DNA of 64,000 nucleotides from Kaistia defluvii (GTDB lineage Bacteria; Pseudomonadota; Alphaproteobacteria; Rhizobiales; Kaistiaceae). A program made the position numbers and the translations under genes. Positions 1-7,351 of this stretch are shown here, in pieces; the stretch's first letter is position 1; each line of letters opens with the position of its first letter. The notes under the pieces are model-generated. The model was given only the letters and a program-made list of their open reading frames with translations. It did not search any database and was not told the origin of the DNA. The stretch is from the NCBI RefSeq assembly GCF_026343955.1, contig NZ_JAPKNI010000001.1, positions 899,198 through 963,197 of the forward strand, read 5' to 3'.

Positions 1-1
1 G

Positions 2-952
2 TTCCGCGCCGTCGACGGCGTGTCGCTCACCGTCGACCGCGGCGAGATCCTGGCCATCGTCGGCGAGAGCGGCTCCGGCAAGTCGGTCGCCATGCTGGCC
101 GTCATGGGCCTGCTGCCCTGGACCGCAACCGTCACGGCCAGAACGCTCGCCTTCGATGGCCGCGACCTGCTGACGCTGACGCCGCGCGAGCGGCGCCGCC
201 TGGTCGGCAAGGACATGGCGATGATCTTCCAGGAGCCGATGTCGAGCCTCAACCCGTGCTTCACGGTCGGCTACCAGATCGGCGAAAGCCTCAAGGTCCA
301 TCTCGGCCTCTCCAAGAGCGAGCGCCGGCAGCGCGCAATCGAGCTGCTGGACGCTGTCGGCATTCCCGATCCGGAACGACGGCTTTCCGCGTTTCCGCAC
401 CAGTTGTCCGGCGGCATGAGCCAGCGCGTGATGATCGCGATCGCTCTCGCCTGCCGGCCCAAGCTGATCATCGCCGACGAGCCGACCACGGCGCTCGACG
501 TCACCATCCAGGCGCAGATCCTGGAGCTGCTCGTCTCGCTGCAGCGCGAGACCGATACCGGCCTGGTGCTGATCACCCACGACATGGGCGTCGTCGCCGA
601 AACGGCCGAGCGCGTCTCGGTGCATTATGCGGGACAGAAGATCGAGGAGCAGCCCGTCGCGCCCTTGTTCGAAGATCCGCACCATCCCTATACGGCGGCG
701 CTGCTCGCCGCCCTGCCGGAGCGCGCGACGGGCAAGCGCCTGCCGTCCATCCCCGGCGTCGTGCCCGGCCAGTTCGACCGGCCGCCGGCCTGCCTGTTCG
801 AGCCGCGCTGCCGCTTCGCCACCGAGCGCTGCCGCACCAAGGCGCCGCCGCGCCAGGGCGCCATCGCCGGTTTCGCGCTCTGCCATTATCCGCTGACGCA
901 TGGCCGCCCCATCGGCCATCCCCACCCCGAAGGCAGGGAGGTCGCGGCATGA
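2..952 (+). CDS. Peptide-type ABC importer ATPase (DppD/OppD-like), 5' truncated by window edge
   Basis: ATP-binding subunit of a dipeptide/oligopeptide-type ABC importer, acting at the inner face of the membrane. The reading frame is open from base 2 and starts inside the beta-strand before Walker A, so the true start lies upstream; the GTG at 20 is internal. Visible are Walker A (GESGSGKS), the signature LSGGMSQRV, Walker B ([12 protein letters not shown]), the H-loop (ITHDMGVV) and the C-terminal oligopeptide extension with [13 protein letters not shown] and the CLFEPRCRF...C cysteines that in this family often hold an Fe-S cluster. The stop overlaps the start of the next ATPase (ATGA), as expected for a dppD-dppF pair. 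The membrane and substrate-binding genes should lie upstream, so the substrate is unknown. Confidence 0.93.
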   Translation, partial: FRAVDGVSLTVDRGEILAIVGESGSGKSVAMLAVMGLLPWTATVTARTLAFDGRDLLTLTPRERRRLVGKDMAMIFQEPMSSLNPCFTVGYQIGESLKVHLGLSKSERRQRAIELLDAVGIPDPERRLSAFPHQLSGGMSQRVMIAIALACRPKLIIADEPTTALDVTIQAQILELLVSLQRETDTGLVLITHDMGVVAETAERVSVHYAGQKIEEQPVAPLFEDPHHPYTAALLAALPERATGKRLPSIPGVVPGQFDRPPACLFEPRCRFATERCRTKAPPRQGAIAGFALCHYPLTHGRPIGHPHPEGREVAA

Positions 953-1935
953 ACGCGCCCGTCGTCCTCGAAGCCAGCAAGCTGGCGCGCTTCTATTCGG
1001 TCAGCCGCGGCGCCTTCAATCCCGCCGCCACCATCCGCGCGCTGGCCGAGGCCAGCTTCACCCTGCATGCCGGCAAGACCCTGGCCGTCGTCGGCGAATC
1101 CGGCTGCGGAAAGTCCACCCTTGCCCGCCTCGTCACCATGATCGAGGAGCCGAGCGAGGGGCAACTGGTCATCGGCGACACCGACATCGTCACCGCCGAC
1201 AAGGCGGCGCTGAAGAAGCTGCGCTCCGACGTGCAGATCGTCTTCCAGAACCCCTATGGCTCGCTCAATCCGCGCCAGAGGATCATCGACGCGCTGGCCG
1301 AGCCGCTGGTCATCAACCGCAAGGAAATGAGCGCGGCCGAACGCAAGGCAGCCGTGCTCGACATGCTGCAACGGGTCGGACTTCGCCCCGAGCATGCCAA
1401 CCGCTATCCGCACATGTTTTCCGGCGGCCAGCGCCAGCGCATCGCGATTGCCCGCGCGCTGATGCTCCGGCCCAAGATTCTCGTCCTCGACGAGCCGGTC
1501 TCGGCGCTCGACGTATCGGTGCAGGCGCAGGTGCTCAACCTGCTGGTCGAGCTGCAGGAAAGCCTCGGCCTCTCCTACCTGTTCATCAGCCACGGCCTGT
1601 CGGTCGTCCGCCACATGGCCGATGAGATCATCGTCATGTATCTGGGCCGCGTCGTCGAACGCGCGCCGCGCGAAAAGCTGTTCGAGCAGCCGATGCACCC
1701 CTATACGCAGGCGCTGCTTTCCGCCACGCCGATGGCGGATCCCGAGCGCCAGCGCGACCGGATCCGCCTGAAGGGCGAACTGCCCTCGCCGTTCAACCCG
1801 CCATCCGGCTGCGCCTTCCATCCGCGCTGCCCGCTCGCCTTCGACAAATGCCGCGTCGACCGCCCCGAACTGCGCTTTCACGGCGAAACGGAAGTCGCCT
1901 GCTGGGCCGTCGAGCGGGATGACCGGGCGGCTTAG
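949..1935 (+). CDS. Peptide-type ABC importer ATPase (DppF/OppF-like)
   Basis: Second ATPase of the same importer, 328 aa. I chose the ATG at 949 because it overlaps the upstream stop by four bases (ATGA) and the family homology begins there, although the frame is open further upstream. Walker A is GESGCGKST, the signature is [15 protein letters not shown], Walker B is [12 protein letters not shown], and the C-terminal oligopeptide domain carries [12 protein letters not shown] and [14 protein letters not shown]. One oddity is the H-loop: [11 protein letters not shown], where DppF/OppF proteins normally have FISHDLSVV. The switch histidine is present, but the next residue is Gly instead of Asp. 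No further transporter genes follow. Confidence 0.93.
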   Translation: MNAPVVLEASKLARFYSVSRGAFNPAATIRALAEASFTLHAGKTLAVVGESGCGKSTLARLVTMIEEPSEGQLVIGDTDIVTADKAALKKLRSDVQIVFQNPYGSLNPRQRIIDALAEPLVINRKEMSAAERKAAVLDMLQRVGLRPEHANRYPHMFSGGQRQRIAIARALMLRPKILVLDEPVSALDVSVQAQVLNLLVELQESLGLSYLFISHGLSVVRHMADEIIVMYLGRVVERAPREKLFEQPMHPYTQALLSATPMADPERQRDRIRLKGELPSPFNPPSGCAFHPRCPLAFDKCRVDRPELRFHGETEVACWAVERDDRAA

Positions 1936-1953
1936 GTCTTTTCAGCCAGCAAG

Positions 1954-2075
1954 CCCCTCACCCAGCCCTCTCCCGCGGGCGGGCGAGGGCTTTTCTGGCG
2001 GCCGCCCTCATCGACATCGCGGCAGATCGCTGACGCCCCCTCTCCCGCACGCGGGAGAGGGCTGGGGTGAGGGTC
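1954..2075. repeat. Pair of palindromic intergenic repeats (CTCACCC...CTCTCCCGC family)
   Basis: Two copies of a dispersed GC-rich palindromic element lie in inverted orientation between the ABC ATPase and the CobW gene. The first (about 1954-1994) reads CCCCTCACCCAGCCCTCTCC and then a GC stem. The second (2036-2075) holds CTCTCCCGC, a short loop and GCGGGAGAG, then GGCTGGGGTGAGGG. The same words recur at 17769-17818, 32411-32543 and, shortened, at several other gene ends in this window. They probably fold in RNA and may help end transcription or protect 3' ends. No open frame of interest overlaps them. Confidence 0.75.
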
Positions 2076-2190
2076 TTCCTTTGCCGCGACCGTTTCGTGA
2101 CCCATCGCAATCGGCGCCGACATCCCTTATATCAGGCGGCAACCCATTCCCCCTTTTGCGCGGGCTGATGTTCCGCGCCGGAGACATTTC

Positions 2191-3267
2191 ATGACGGAAA
2201 CCCAGATCCCGGTCACCGTTCTCACCGGCTATCTCGGCGCCGGCAAGACGACGCTGCTGAACCGCATCCTCTCGGAAAACCACGGCAAGAAATACGCCGT
2301 CGTCGTCAATGAATTCGGCGAGATCGGCATCGACAACGACCTCATCGTCGAGAGCGACGAAGAGATCTACGAGATGAACAATGGCTGCGTCTGCTGCACG
2401 GTGCGCGGCGACCTGATCCGCGTCGTCGAGGGCCTGATGAAACGCCCCGGCGGTTTCGACGGCATCCTGGTTGAGACCACCGGGCTCGCCAATCCGGCCC
2501 CGGTCGCGCAGACCTTCTTCATGGATGACGATGTCCGCGCCAAGTCGCGCCTCGACGCCGTCGTCACCGTCGCCGACGCGATGAACCTTCTGACCCGGCT
2601 CGACGACGCGCCGGAGGCCGAGGAACAGATCGCCTTCGCCGACGTCATTCTGCTCAACAAGGCCGATCTCGTCGACGCCGAGAAGCTGGCCGCCGTCGAG
2701 CGCCGCATCCGCGAGATCAACCCGCATGCGACGATCCACCGGACCGAGCGCTGCGCCATCGATCTCACCAAGGTGCTCGACCGTGGCGCCTTCGACCTCG
2801 AGCGCATCCTGACGCTCGACCCGGAATTCCTCGAGGGCGAGGATCATGACCATGATCACGTCCATGACGAGAATTGCGGCCACGATCACCACCATCATGA
2901 CCACGACCATGCCCATCACGGTCATGACCATGATCACGACCATCACCACCACCATCCGCGCCATGACGAATCCGTGTTCAGCGTCTCGCTGCGCGGCGGC
3001 ACGCTCGATCCGAACAAGTTCTTCCCCTGGATCCAGGAAATCACCCAGGTCGAGGGTCCGAACATCCTGCGCCTGAAGGGCATCCTGGCGATGGACAAGG
3101 ACCCGGACCGCTATGTGCTGCAGGGCGTGCACATGATCGTCGAAGGCACGCATCAGCGCCCCTGGGCCGAGGGCGAGAAGCGCGAGAGCCGCCTCGTCTT
3201 CATCGGCCGCAAGCTGAACGAGCAGGCGCTGCGCAAGAGCTTCGAGGATTGCCTCGTCGCCGCCTGA
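2191..3267 (+). CDS. CobW/ZNG-family metal-chaperone GTPase with His-rich loop
   Basis: A 358-aa P-loop GTPase of the CobW/COG0523 family, whose members deliver or handle metals such as zinc or cobalt. Walker A GYLGAGKT is at residues 13-20, the diagnostic CxCC metal-binding motif (C66-V-C68-C69 in NNGCVCCT) follows, and LLNKADLV is the guanine-specificity motif. Residues of about 218-258 are almost entirely His and Asp, a likely metal-binding loop, before the C-terminal CobW domain. The length is normal. The ATG at 2191 lies ten bases after GGAGA. I see no clear Zur-type palindrome upstream, so the metal is not settled by sequence; zinc is likeliest from the class. The gene is followed by a strong hairpin and a WD40 gene on the same strand. 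Confidence 0.9.
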   Translation: MTETQIPVTVLTGYLGAGKTTLLNRILSENHGKKYAVVVNEFGEIGIDNDLIVESDEEIYEMNNGCVCCTVRGDLIRVVEGLMKRPGGFDGILVETTGLANPAPVAQTFFMDDDVRAKSRLDAVVTVADAMNLLTRLDDAPEAEEQIAFADVILLNKADLVDAEKLAAVERRIREINPHATIHRTERCAIDLTKVLDRGAFDLERILTLDPEFLEGEDHDHDHVHDENCGHDHHHHDHDHAHHGHDHDHDHHHHHPRHDESVFSVSLRGGTLDPNKFFPWIQEITQVEGPNILRLKGILAMDKDPDRYVLQGVHMIVEGTHQRPWAEGEKRESRLVFIGRKLNEQALRKSFEDCLVAA

Positions 3268-3308
3268 GCCCCGGAACGGGCCGGCGCCTCGCCGCCCGGC
3301 ACCCTTTC

Positions 3309-3347
3309 AGGCCGCGTCCCCCCGGAACATTCCGGGTGACGCGGCCT
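3309..3347 (+). other. Near-perfect 39-nt stem-loop between cobW-like and WD40 genes
   Basis: AGGCCGCGTC at 3309-3318 pairs with GACGCGGCCT at 3338-3347, and inside it CCCGGAA at 3321-3327 pairs with TTCCGGG at 3330-3336, leaving a two-base loop and only a small bulge. No T-run follows, so it is not a classical intrinsic terminator. It stands 45 nt before the WD40 start and may set the relative expression of the two genes or protect the upstream mRNA end. Confidence 0.7.
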
Positions 3348-3391
3348 GACCTCCCCAAAGATCCACGACAGACATCGACCGGAAGCGCCTC

Positions 3392-4375
3392 TTGCCCACG
3401 ATCCAGTCCTTTCCTCTCGACGCCTATGTCGTCGCCGCCGAGTTTCTGGGTTCCGAGCCGGCGTTCGCGCTCGGCGACGGCAAGGTCGCCCTGGTGAGCG
3501 GCCCCTCCGCCGAGAAGCATGGTGTCCATTCCGGAGGCCTGCTCGCCGCCGCCCGCACGCTCGATGGCGACCGGCTGATCACCACAGGCGATGACGGCCG
3601 CGTCATGGCGATCGACGCAAGCGGCAAGATCGACGAGATCGCGGTGCAGCCGAAGAAGTGGATCGACCAGGTCGCCTGCGGCCCGGACGGCACGATCGCC
3701 TATGCCAGCGGCCGCCAGGTCTTCGTGCGCTTCGCCAACGGCAAGGAGCGCGTGCTGGAGCATGAGCGTACCGCCGCCGGCCTCGCCTTCGCGCCGAAGG
3801 GGCTGCGCCTCGCCGTCGCGCGCTACAATGGCGTGTCGCTCTGGTGGATCGGCACGGACGCCAAGCCGACCGAGTTCGAATGGAAGGGATCGCATCTCGG
3901 CGTCACCTTCTCGCCCGATGGCAAGAACGTCATCACGACGATGCAGGAAAATTCGCTGCATGGCTGGCGCGTCGCCGATGGCGGCGGCCACATGCGCATG
4001 TCGGGCTATCCGGGCAAGGTGAAGTCGATGTCCTGGTCGGCCAAGGGGCGCTTCCTGGCGACGTCGGGCGCGGAAATGGCCGTGCTGTGGCCGTTCCATT
4101 TCAAGGACGGCCCGATGGGCAAGCAACCGCTGCAACTCGGGACGCGCGACCAGATCGTCAGCTTCGTGGCCTGCCACCCGACCGAGGAGGTCGTGGCGAT
4201 CGGCTACCGCGACGGCATGGTGCTGGCGGTTCGCTTCGCCGACAGCGACGAGGCGATCCTGCGCAAGCCGGCCAAAGGCGGCCCGATCAGCACGCTCGCC
4301 TGGGACAAGAAGGGCGTCCGCCTCGCCTTCGGCACCGAAGGCGGGCAGGCCGGCGTCATCGACCTCGCCGGCTGA
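3392..4375 (+). CDS. WD40-repeat beta-propeller protein
   Basis: A 327-aa cytoplasmic protein (no signal peptide) made of WD40-like repeats; repeated units end in phrases such as ALGDGKVALV, TTGDDGRVMAID, VTFSPDGKNVITTMQ and LAWDKKGVRLAFGTEGG. Such propellers are protein-interaction scaffolds and no catalytic site is expected. I took the TTG start at 3392 because GGAAG lies six bases upstream and homology begins directly; no ATG is well placed. It follows the CobW-family GTPase on the same strand after 124 nt with the 3309-3347 hairpin between, so a functional link to metal handling is plausible but is inference. Confidence 0.85.
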   Translation: MPTIQSFPLDAYVVAAEFLGSEPAFALGDGKVALVSGPSAEKHGVHSGGLLAAARTLDGDRLITTGDDGRVMAIDASGKIDEIAVQPKKWIDQVACGPDGTIAYASGRQVFVRFANGKERVLEHERTAAGLAFAPKGLRLAVARYNGVSLWWIGTDAKPTEFEWKGSHLGVTFSPDGKNVITTMQENSLHGWRVADGGGHMRMSGYPGKVKSMSWSAKGRFLATSGAEMAVLWPFHFKDGPMGKQPLQLGTRDQIVSFVACHPTEEVVAIGYRDGMVLAVRFADSDEAILRKPAKGGPISTLAWDKKGVRLAFGTEGGQAGVIDLAG

Positions 4376-4404
4376 CAGCGACGAGCGCGCAGCCGGCGGC
4401 TTTC

Positions 4405-4430
4405 TTCACCTCTCCCTGAGGGAGAGGTGA
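4405..4430. repeat. Short palindromic repeat (TCACCTCTCCC/GGGAGAGGTGA)
   Basis: An 11-bp perfect inverted repeat with a 3-base loop (4406-4416 and 4420-4430) between the WD40 gene and the convergent membrane-protein gene. The same palindrome recurs at 15583-15613, 32588-32610 and 35986-36014, each at a gene end, suggesting a dispersed element that doubles as a 3'-end hairpin. Confidence 0.75.
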
Positions 4431-4452
4431 CAAGGAGCGCAGGCCCGACGCT

Positions 4453-4833
4453 TCAGCGCAGGCTGGGGGTCTTCCGGAAGATCGCGGTCGCGAACAGGAT
4501 CATGCCGATCAGCGTGATCAGCGATCCCAGGATGACAATGGGTTCGCCGGCCGGCGCGCCGCGCAACGTCAGCACCAGGCCCGGGATCATGATCCAGAGG
4601 CCAATCGTCGAGATCCAGAACTGGATCAGCGCGAGCCGGCTTTCCGCTTTGGCAGGATTGGCATTGTAATAAAAGCCCATCAGCGCGAGCGATACCCAGC
4701 CGATCAGGTTGAGATGGGCATGCGCCGGTGCAAGACTAAAGTCCTGCTTCGCTCCCATGATGATTCCGCCCAGCATGCCGATGATCACATAGATCACCGC
4801 GGTGCCGATAAACATCTGGCTAATTCTTGGCAT
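4453..4833 (-). CDS. Small haem-copper-oxidase-subunit-I-like membrane protein
   Basis: A 126-aa protein with three or four hydrophobic helices. The motif HAHLNLIGW (H38, H40) followed by a helix resembles the second helix of NorB/CcoN-type oxidase subunit I, where such histidines ligate haem; full subunit I is about four times longer. It is therefore a stand-alone fragment-like protein, as annotated in several alphaproteobacteria, rather than a working oxidase. The start is supported by GGAGGGG nine bases upstream. A TTGACT hexamer lies upstream at 4911-4916 (minus strand) with a poor -10. No other respiratory gene is adjacent. Function unknown; haem or gas sensing is one possibility. Confidence 0.75.
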   Translation of the reverse strand: MPRISQMFIGTAVIYVIIGMLGGIIMGAKQDFSLAPAHAHLNLIGWVSLALMGFYYNANPAKAESRLALIQFWISTIGLWIMIPGLVLTLRGAPAGEPIVILGSLITLIGMILFATAIFRKTPSLR

Positions 4834-5021
4834 GTCCGATTCCCCTCCGGAAGCGCGGCCGACTCATCCCGTCAAGCGCCCCAATGGCGGTTACGACGTT
4901 ACGGAAGGCAAGTCAAAATCATTCTAGGGAAGAACGTCCGGACGGCCCAGCTCGGAGCGCGTGTCGGCCAGGGGCAGGACACGGGCAAAGGGCCAAAAGA
5001 ATGACGCCGGCGCGCGACCGG

Positions 5022-5096
5022 GAGCCGAAGGAGAGGCTCAAGACTCGGTCGCGTCTGCCGGCGTCTGACGCATGGCTTCGGGAGGAAAGCCGCATG
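5022..5096 (-). ncRNA. Possible degenerate CcsR-like hairpins (two)
   Basis: Two weaker hairpins downstream of the three clear CCTCCTCCC hairpins on the same (minus) strand. One has a 5-bp stem (GGCTT 5074-5078 with AAGCC 5087-5091) and a loop that reads TCCTCCCG on the minus strand. The other has a 5-bp stem (GAGCC 5022-5026 with GGCTC 5035-5039) and a loop reading TCTCCTTC. They may be extra, decayed members of the array or chance. Confidence 0.35.
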
Positions 5097-5108
5097 GCGT
5101 CGAAGAAG

Positions 5109-5142
5109 AAACGCCCGTCGGGGAGGAGGTCGACGGGCGTTT
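5109..5142 (-). ncRNA. CcsR-like sRNA hairpin 3 (CCTCCTCCC loop), doubles as terminator
   Basis: A perfect 12-bp stem (AAACGCCCGTCG at 5109-5120 with its complement at 5131-5142) closes a 10-base loop that reads ACCTCCTCCC on the minus strand. This matches the conserved CCUCCUCCC loop of the CcsR (cuckoo) RNAs described downstream of a DUF1127 gene in Rhodobacter. The stem is followed on the minus strand by a short T-rich stretch (TTTCTTCTTC), so it could also terminate transcription of the array. Confidence 0.72.
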
Positions 5143-5149
5143 TTAAGGT

Positions 5150-5183
5150 GGCGCGTTGCCGGGGAGGAGGTCAGCGCGGCGCC
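5150..5183 (-). ncRNA. CcsR-like sRNA hairpin 2 (CCTCCTCCCC loop)
   Basis: GGCGC at 5150-5154 pairs with GCGCC at 5179-5183, with alternative GCGC pairing inside, and exposes CCTCCTCCCC (minus strand, 5161-5170). It is the least perfect stem of the three but has the same loop word, the same orientation and about 40-nt periodicity with its neighbours. Confidence 0.6.
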
Positions 5184-5185
5184 GA

Positions 5186-5220
5186 TCGCAGGGACTTGGA
5201 GGGGAGGAGATTCCCTGCGA
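5186..5220 (-). ncRNA. CcsR-like sRNA hairpin 1 (CTCCTCCCC loop)
   Basis: A perfect 9-bp stem (TCGCAGGGA at 5186-5194 with TCCCTGCGA at 5212-5220) closes a 17-base loop that reads CTCCTCCCC on the minus strand (5201-5209). It begins 33 nt after the DUF1127 stop codon, as the first element of a tandem array on the same transcript. CCUCCUCCC is complementary to Shine-Dalgarno sequences, which is known for this RNA family. Confidence 0.7.
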
Positions 5221-5252
5221 ATTCCTTGAACTTTTAGCGTGTATCGAAAGTC

Positions 5253-5405
5253 TTAGTAGCCAACAGCCTGCTTCGCGACGCGCTCGATCTCGCCACGATG
5301 AATGCCGAGGTCAGCAAGCTCGCGGTTGTTGAGGCGGGAAAGCTCGTTGTAGGTCTCGCGGAACTTGCGCCAGGTCTTGTAGGAAGCAACGATGTTCATA
5401 GCCAT
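5253..5405 (-). CDS. DUF1127 small protein (CcaF1-type position upstream of CcsR array)
   Basis: A 50-aa protein. It begins MAMNIVASYKTWRKFRE and continues with LSRLNNRELADLGIHRGEIE, the hallmark arginine-rich YjiS/DUF1127 motif; it ends in VGY. AAAAGGA lies nine bases before the ATG at 5405; a second in-frame ATG at 5399 is possible. In Rhodobacter the DUF1127 protein CcaF1 is an RNA-binding protein co-transcribed with CcsR sRNAs that are cut from its 3' region; the same order is seen here. Stress-regulated expression (RpoH in Rhodobacter) is known for that family, but I cannot identify an RpoH promoter here. Confidence 0.88.
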   Translation of the reverse strand: MAMNIVASYKTWRKFRETYNELSRLNNRELADLGIHRGEIERVAKQAVGY

Positions 5406-5657
5406 TTTCGGATGTCCTTTTGAATTCGGTTTGATCTCTGTCGAACTGGCGCCGGATTTCTCTGTCGCCGTTCTTGTTGACGCTGATATAGGCTGATGCC
5501 GACGGAATGAGCACTGCGTAAAAGCTCATGCCAGCGATGCGCGTGGCGCAGAGCAGCATTAATTTCACCGTCATATTGCACTGCACCTTAAGCGCTGCGG
5601 CCGAATTGCGGCACTCAGATACCGATTGCGCCGACATCGCGGCGACGAGCCGGCGGA

Positions 5658-5680
5658 GACATGCCCGTGACGCATGTCAA
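5658..5680 (-). promoter_or_regulatory. Candidate operator/-35 region upstream of DUF1127-CcsR unit
   Basis: GACATGC (5658-5664) and GCATGTC (5672-5678) form a perfect 7-bp inverted repeat with a 7-base spacer. Its minus-strand edge contains TTGACA (5675-5680), a consensus -35. The hexamer 17 bases further (TCCGCC) is a poor -10, so promoter identity is uncertain. It lies about 270 nt upstream of the DUF1127 start; that gap otherwise holds no convincing gene. Confidence 0.35.
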
Positions 5681-5738
5681 GGCAACCGCGCGGCCTGCCT
5701 AATCGGGAGGCGGCCGCCACCTCACCCTGCCAGGCGCA

Positions 5739-5767
5739 CAAAAAAAGACCGGGCCAGGGCCCGGTCT
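5739..5767 (-). terminator. Intrinsic terminator of hss
   Basis: A 9-bp stem AGACCGGGC/GCCCGGTCT (5746-5754 and 5759-5767) with a CAGG loop is followed on the minus strand by a run of seven T residues (5740-5746). It stands 30 nt past the homospermidine synthase stop codon. Confidence 0.88.
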
Positions 5768-5796
5768 CAACACTTCGTGCGGCTTGGTCGAACGTA

Positions 5797-7227
5797 TCAG
5801 CCCAGATTGTGGACCAGCACGTTGCGGAACTGCCAGGGGTCGCTCTCGTCGATGTCTTCCGGGAAGAAGCCCGGTCGATCGGTGAGCGGCGTCCAGTCGG
5901 TGTAGATGCCCTCGACGGTGCCGAGATAGGGCTTCTGCACGCTCAGGCACAGGTGATAGTCGAGCTCGTCCGCCTCGACGATGCCGGAGGTCGGATGCTC
6001 GAGCGCCCAGACCATGCCGGCGATCACCGCCGACGTGACCTGCATGCCGGTAGCGTTCTGGTAGGGCGCGTTCTCGCGCGCCTCGTCGATCGTCAGCCGC
6101 GAGCCATACCAGTAGGCGTTCTTGGCATGGCCATAGAGCAGCACGCCAAGCTCATCGCGGCCGGCGATGATCTCTTCCTCGCTGAGGATGTGCTGCTTCG
6201 ACTGGCGCTTGCCGGCGCGGCCGAACATTTCGTGCAGCGACAGCACCGCGTCGTTGGACGGGTGGTAGGCGTAGTGGCAGGTCGGGCGATAGACGACTTC
6301 GCCCTCTTCGCGCACCGTGAAGTGGTCGGCGATCGAGATCGCTTCATTGTGCGTGACGAGGTAGCCGAGCTGCGGGCCGGGTGTCGGGCACCAGGAGCGC
6401 ACGCGCGTATCGGCGCCGGGCCCCAGCAGGAAGATCGCCGCGCCGCTGCCGGTGTCATGCGTGCGGGCATGGTCCGGGATCCAGCGCTCATGCGTGCCCC
6501 AGCCAAGCTCGGCCGGCTGCAGCGCCTCGGAGATGAAGCCCTCGACCGACCAGGTGTTGATGAAGGTGTCGAGCTGCTTGGCGACGCGGGCGCGCTGCGT
6601 ATCGCGCTCGGCGATGTGGATGCCCTTCACGCCGGTCGCCTTCATCAGGGCGGCCCATTCGCGACGCGTCTTCGGCTCGTCATGTTCGATGTTGAGGTCG
6701 CGCGCCACGTCCAGCAGCGCCTGCTTGACGAACCAGGACACCATGCCCGGATTGGCGCCGGAGCACGAAACCGCCGTCGGCCCGCCGGGATGGGCGCGCT
6801 TTTCCGTCAGCAGTTCTTCGCGCAGCGCATAGTTGGAGCGCGAGGCAGGGTCGGCCTTGTGGTCGTAGTAGAAGCCCGGCCAGGGCTCGATCACCGTGTC
6901 GATGTAGAGGCTGCCGATTTCGCGGGCGAGCTTCATTATGTCGAGCGAGGAGGTATCGACCGAAAGGTTGACGCAAAAACCGCCGGCCGCCAGCAGCGGC
7001 GCCAGCACCTCGCGGTAGTTTTCCCGCGTCAGCGCCGCCTTGACGTGCTTCACGCCATAGGTAGCCATCAGTCCCACGTTTTCACTGCTCGGCTCGATGA
7101 CCGTGATCTGCGGCTGGTCGAGCGCGAAATGGCGCTTGATCAGCGGGAGGAACCCTCGCCCGATCGAACCGAAGCCGATGATGACCACGGGGCCATGGAT
7201 GCGACCGTAGACAGGCCAAGTCGTCAT
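5797..7227 (-). CDS. hss: Homospermidine synthase
   Basis: A 476-aa cytoplasmic enzyme that condenses two putrescines, NAD-dependently, into homospermidine (sym-homospermidine), a major polyamine of many alphaproteobacteria. An N-terminal Rossmann motif (VVIIGFGSIGRG) is followed by the saccharopine-dehydrogenase-like fold; SCSGANPGMVSWFVKQALLD and CHYAYHPSNDAVLSLHEMFG are typical of this family. Length matches the well-known Blastochloris enzyme (about 477 aa). I took the ATG at 7227, not the open frame beyond it, because GAGGAG lies nine bases upstream and homology starts there. It lies downstream of odc and the acetyltransferase but is separated by its own upstream terminator, so it may have a promoter in 7228-7290. 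Confidence 0.95.
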   Translation of the reverse strand: MTTWPVYGRIHGPVVIIGFGSIGRGFLPLIKRHFALDQPQITVIEPSSENVGLMATYGVKHVKAALTRENYREVLAPLLAAGGFCVNLSVDTSSLDIMKLAREIGSLYIDTVIEPWPGFYYDHKADPASRSNYALREELLTEKRAHPGGPTAVSCSGANPGMVSWFVKQALLDVARDLNIEHDEPKTRREWAALMKATGVKGIHIAERDTQRARVAKQLDTFINTWSVEGFISEALQPAELGWGTHERWIPDHARTHDTGSGAAIFLLGPGADTRVRSWCPTPGPQLGYLVTHNEAISIADHFTVREEGEVVYRPTCHYAYHPSNDAVLSLHEMFGRAGKRQSKQHILSEEEIIAGRDELGVLLYGHAKNAYWYGSRLTIDEARENAPYQNATGMQVTSAVIAGMVWALEHPTSGIVEADELDYHLCLSVQKPYLGTVEGIYTDWTPLTDRPGFFPEDIDESDPWQFRNVLVHNLG

Positions 7228-7290
7228 AGCGAGACACTCCTCAAAGTCGAAATCAACAAGTGGGGTACCGTACCCTTCCTTCGTGACAAA

Positions 7291-7334
7291 CAAAAAGTCG
7301 TGGATGGAAGAGCGTCAACCCTTCCATCCACGAC
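7291..7334 (-). terminator. Intrinsic terminator after odc-GNAT
   Basis: A perfect 14-bp stem (7297-7310 with 7321-7334) around a 10-base loop is followed on the minus strand by five T residues. It sits 17 nt past the acetyltransferase stop and upstream of hss, so most odc transcripts should end here and hss should be expressed separately. Confidence 0.9.
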
Positions 7335-7351
7335 CGGTTTGAAGCGGGAGC

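Noticed and set aside
573..1881. Minus-strand frames across the ABC ATPase genes
   Set aside because: Shadows of the real genes; the opposite frames carry complete Walker A, signature and Walker B motifs.
2845..2965. CAT/GAC-rich stretch resembling a DNA repeat
   Set aside because: It is the codon-level image of the His/Asp-rich loop of the CobW-family protein, in frame throughout.
5094..5237. Plus-strand ATG frame starting MASKKKRPSGRR over the hairpin region
   Set aside because: It reads through the perfect stems of the CcsR-like array, which explain the sequence better, and no RBS or homology supports it.
5311..5637. 108-aa minus-strand frame overlapping the DUF1127 gene, beginning with a hydrophobic stretch (MTVKLMLLCATRIAG)
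   Set aside because: It runs in another frame into DUF1127, lacks a clear RBS, and its C-terminal part is just the shifted DUF1127 sequence. The region is more likely promoter DNA. A short secreted peptide cannot be fully ruled out.
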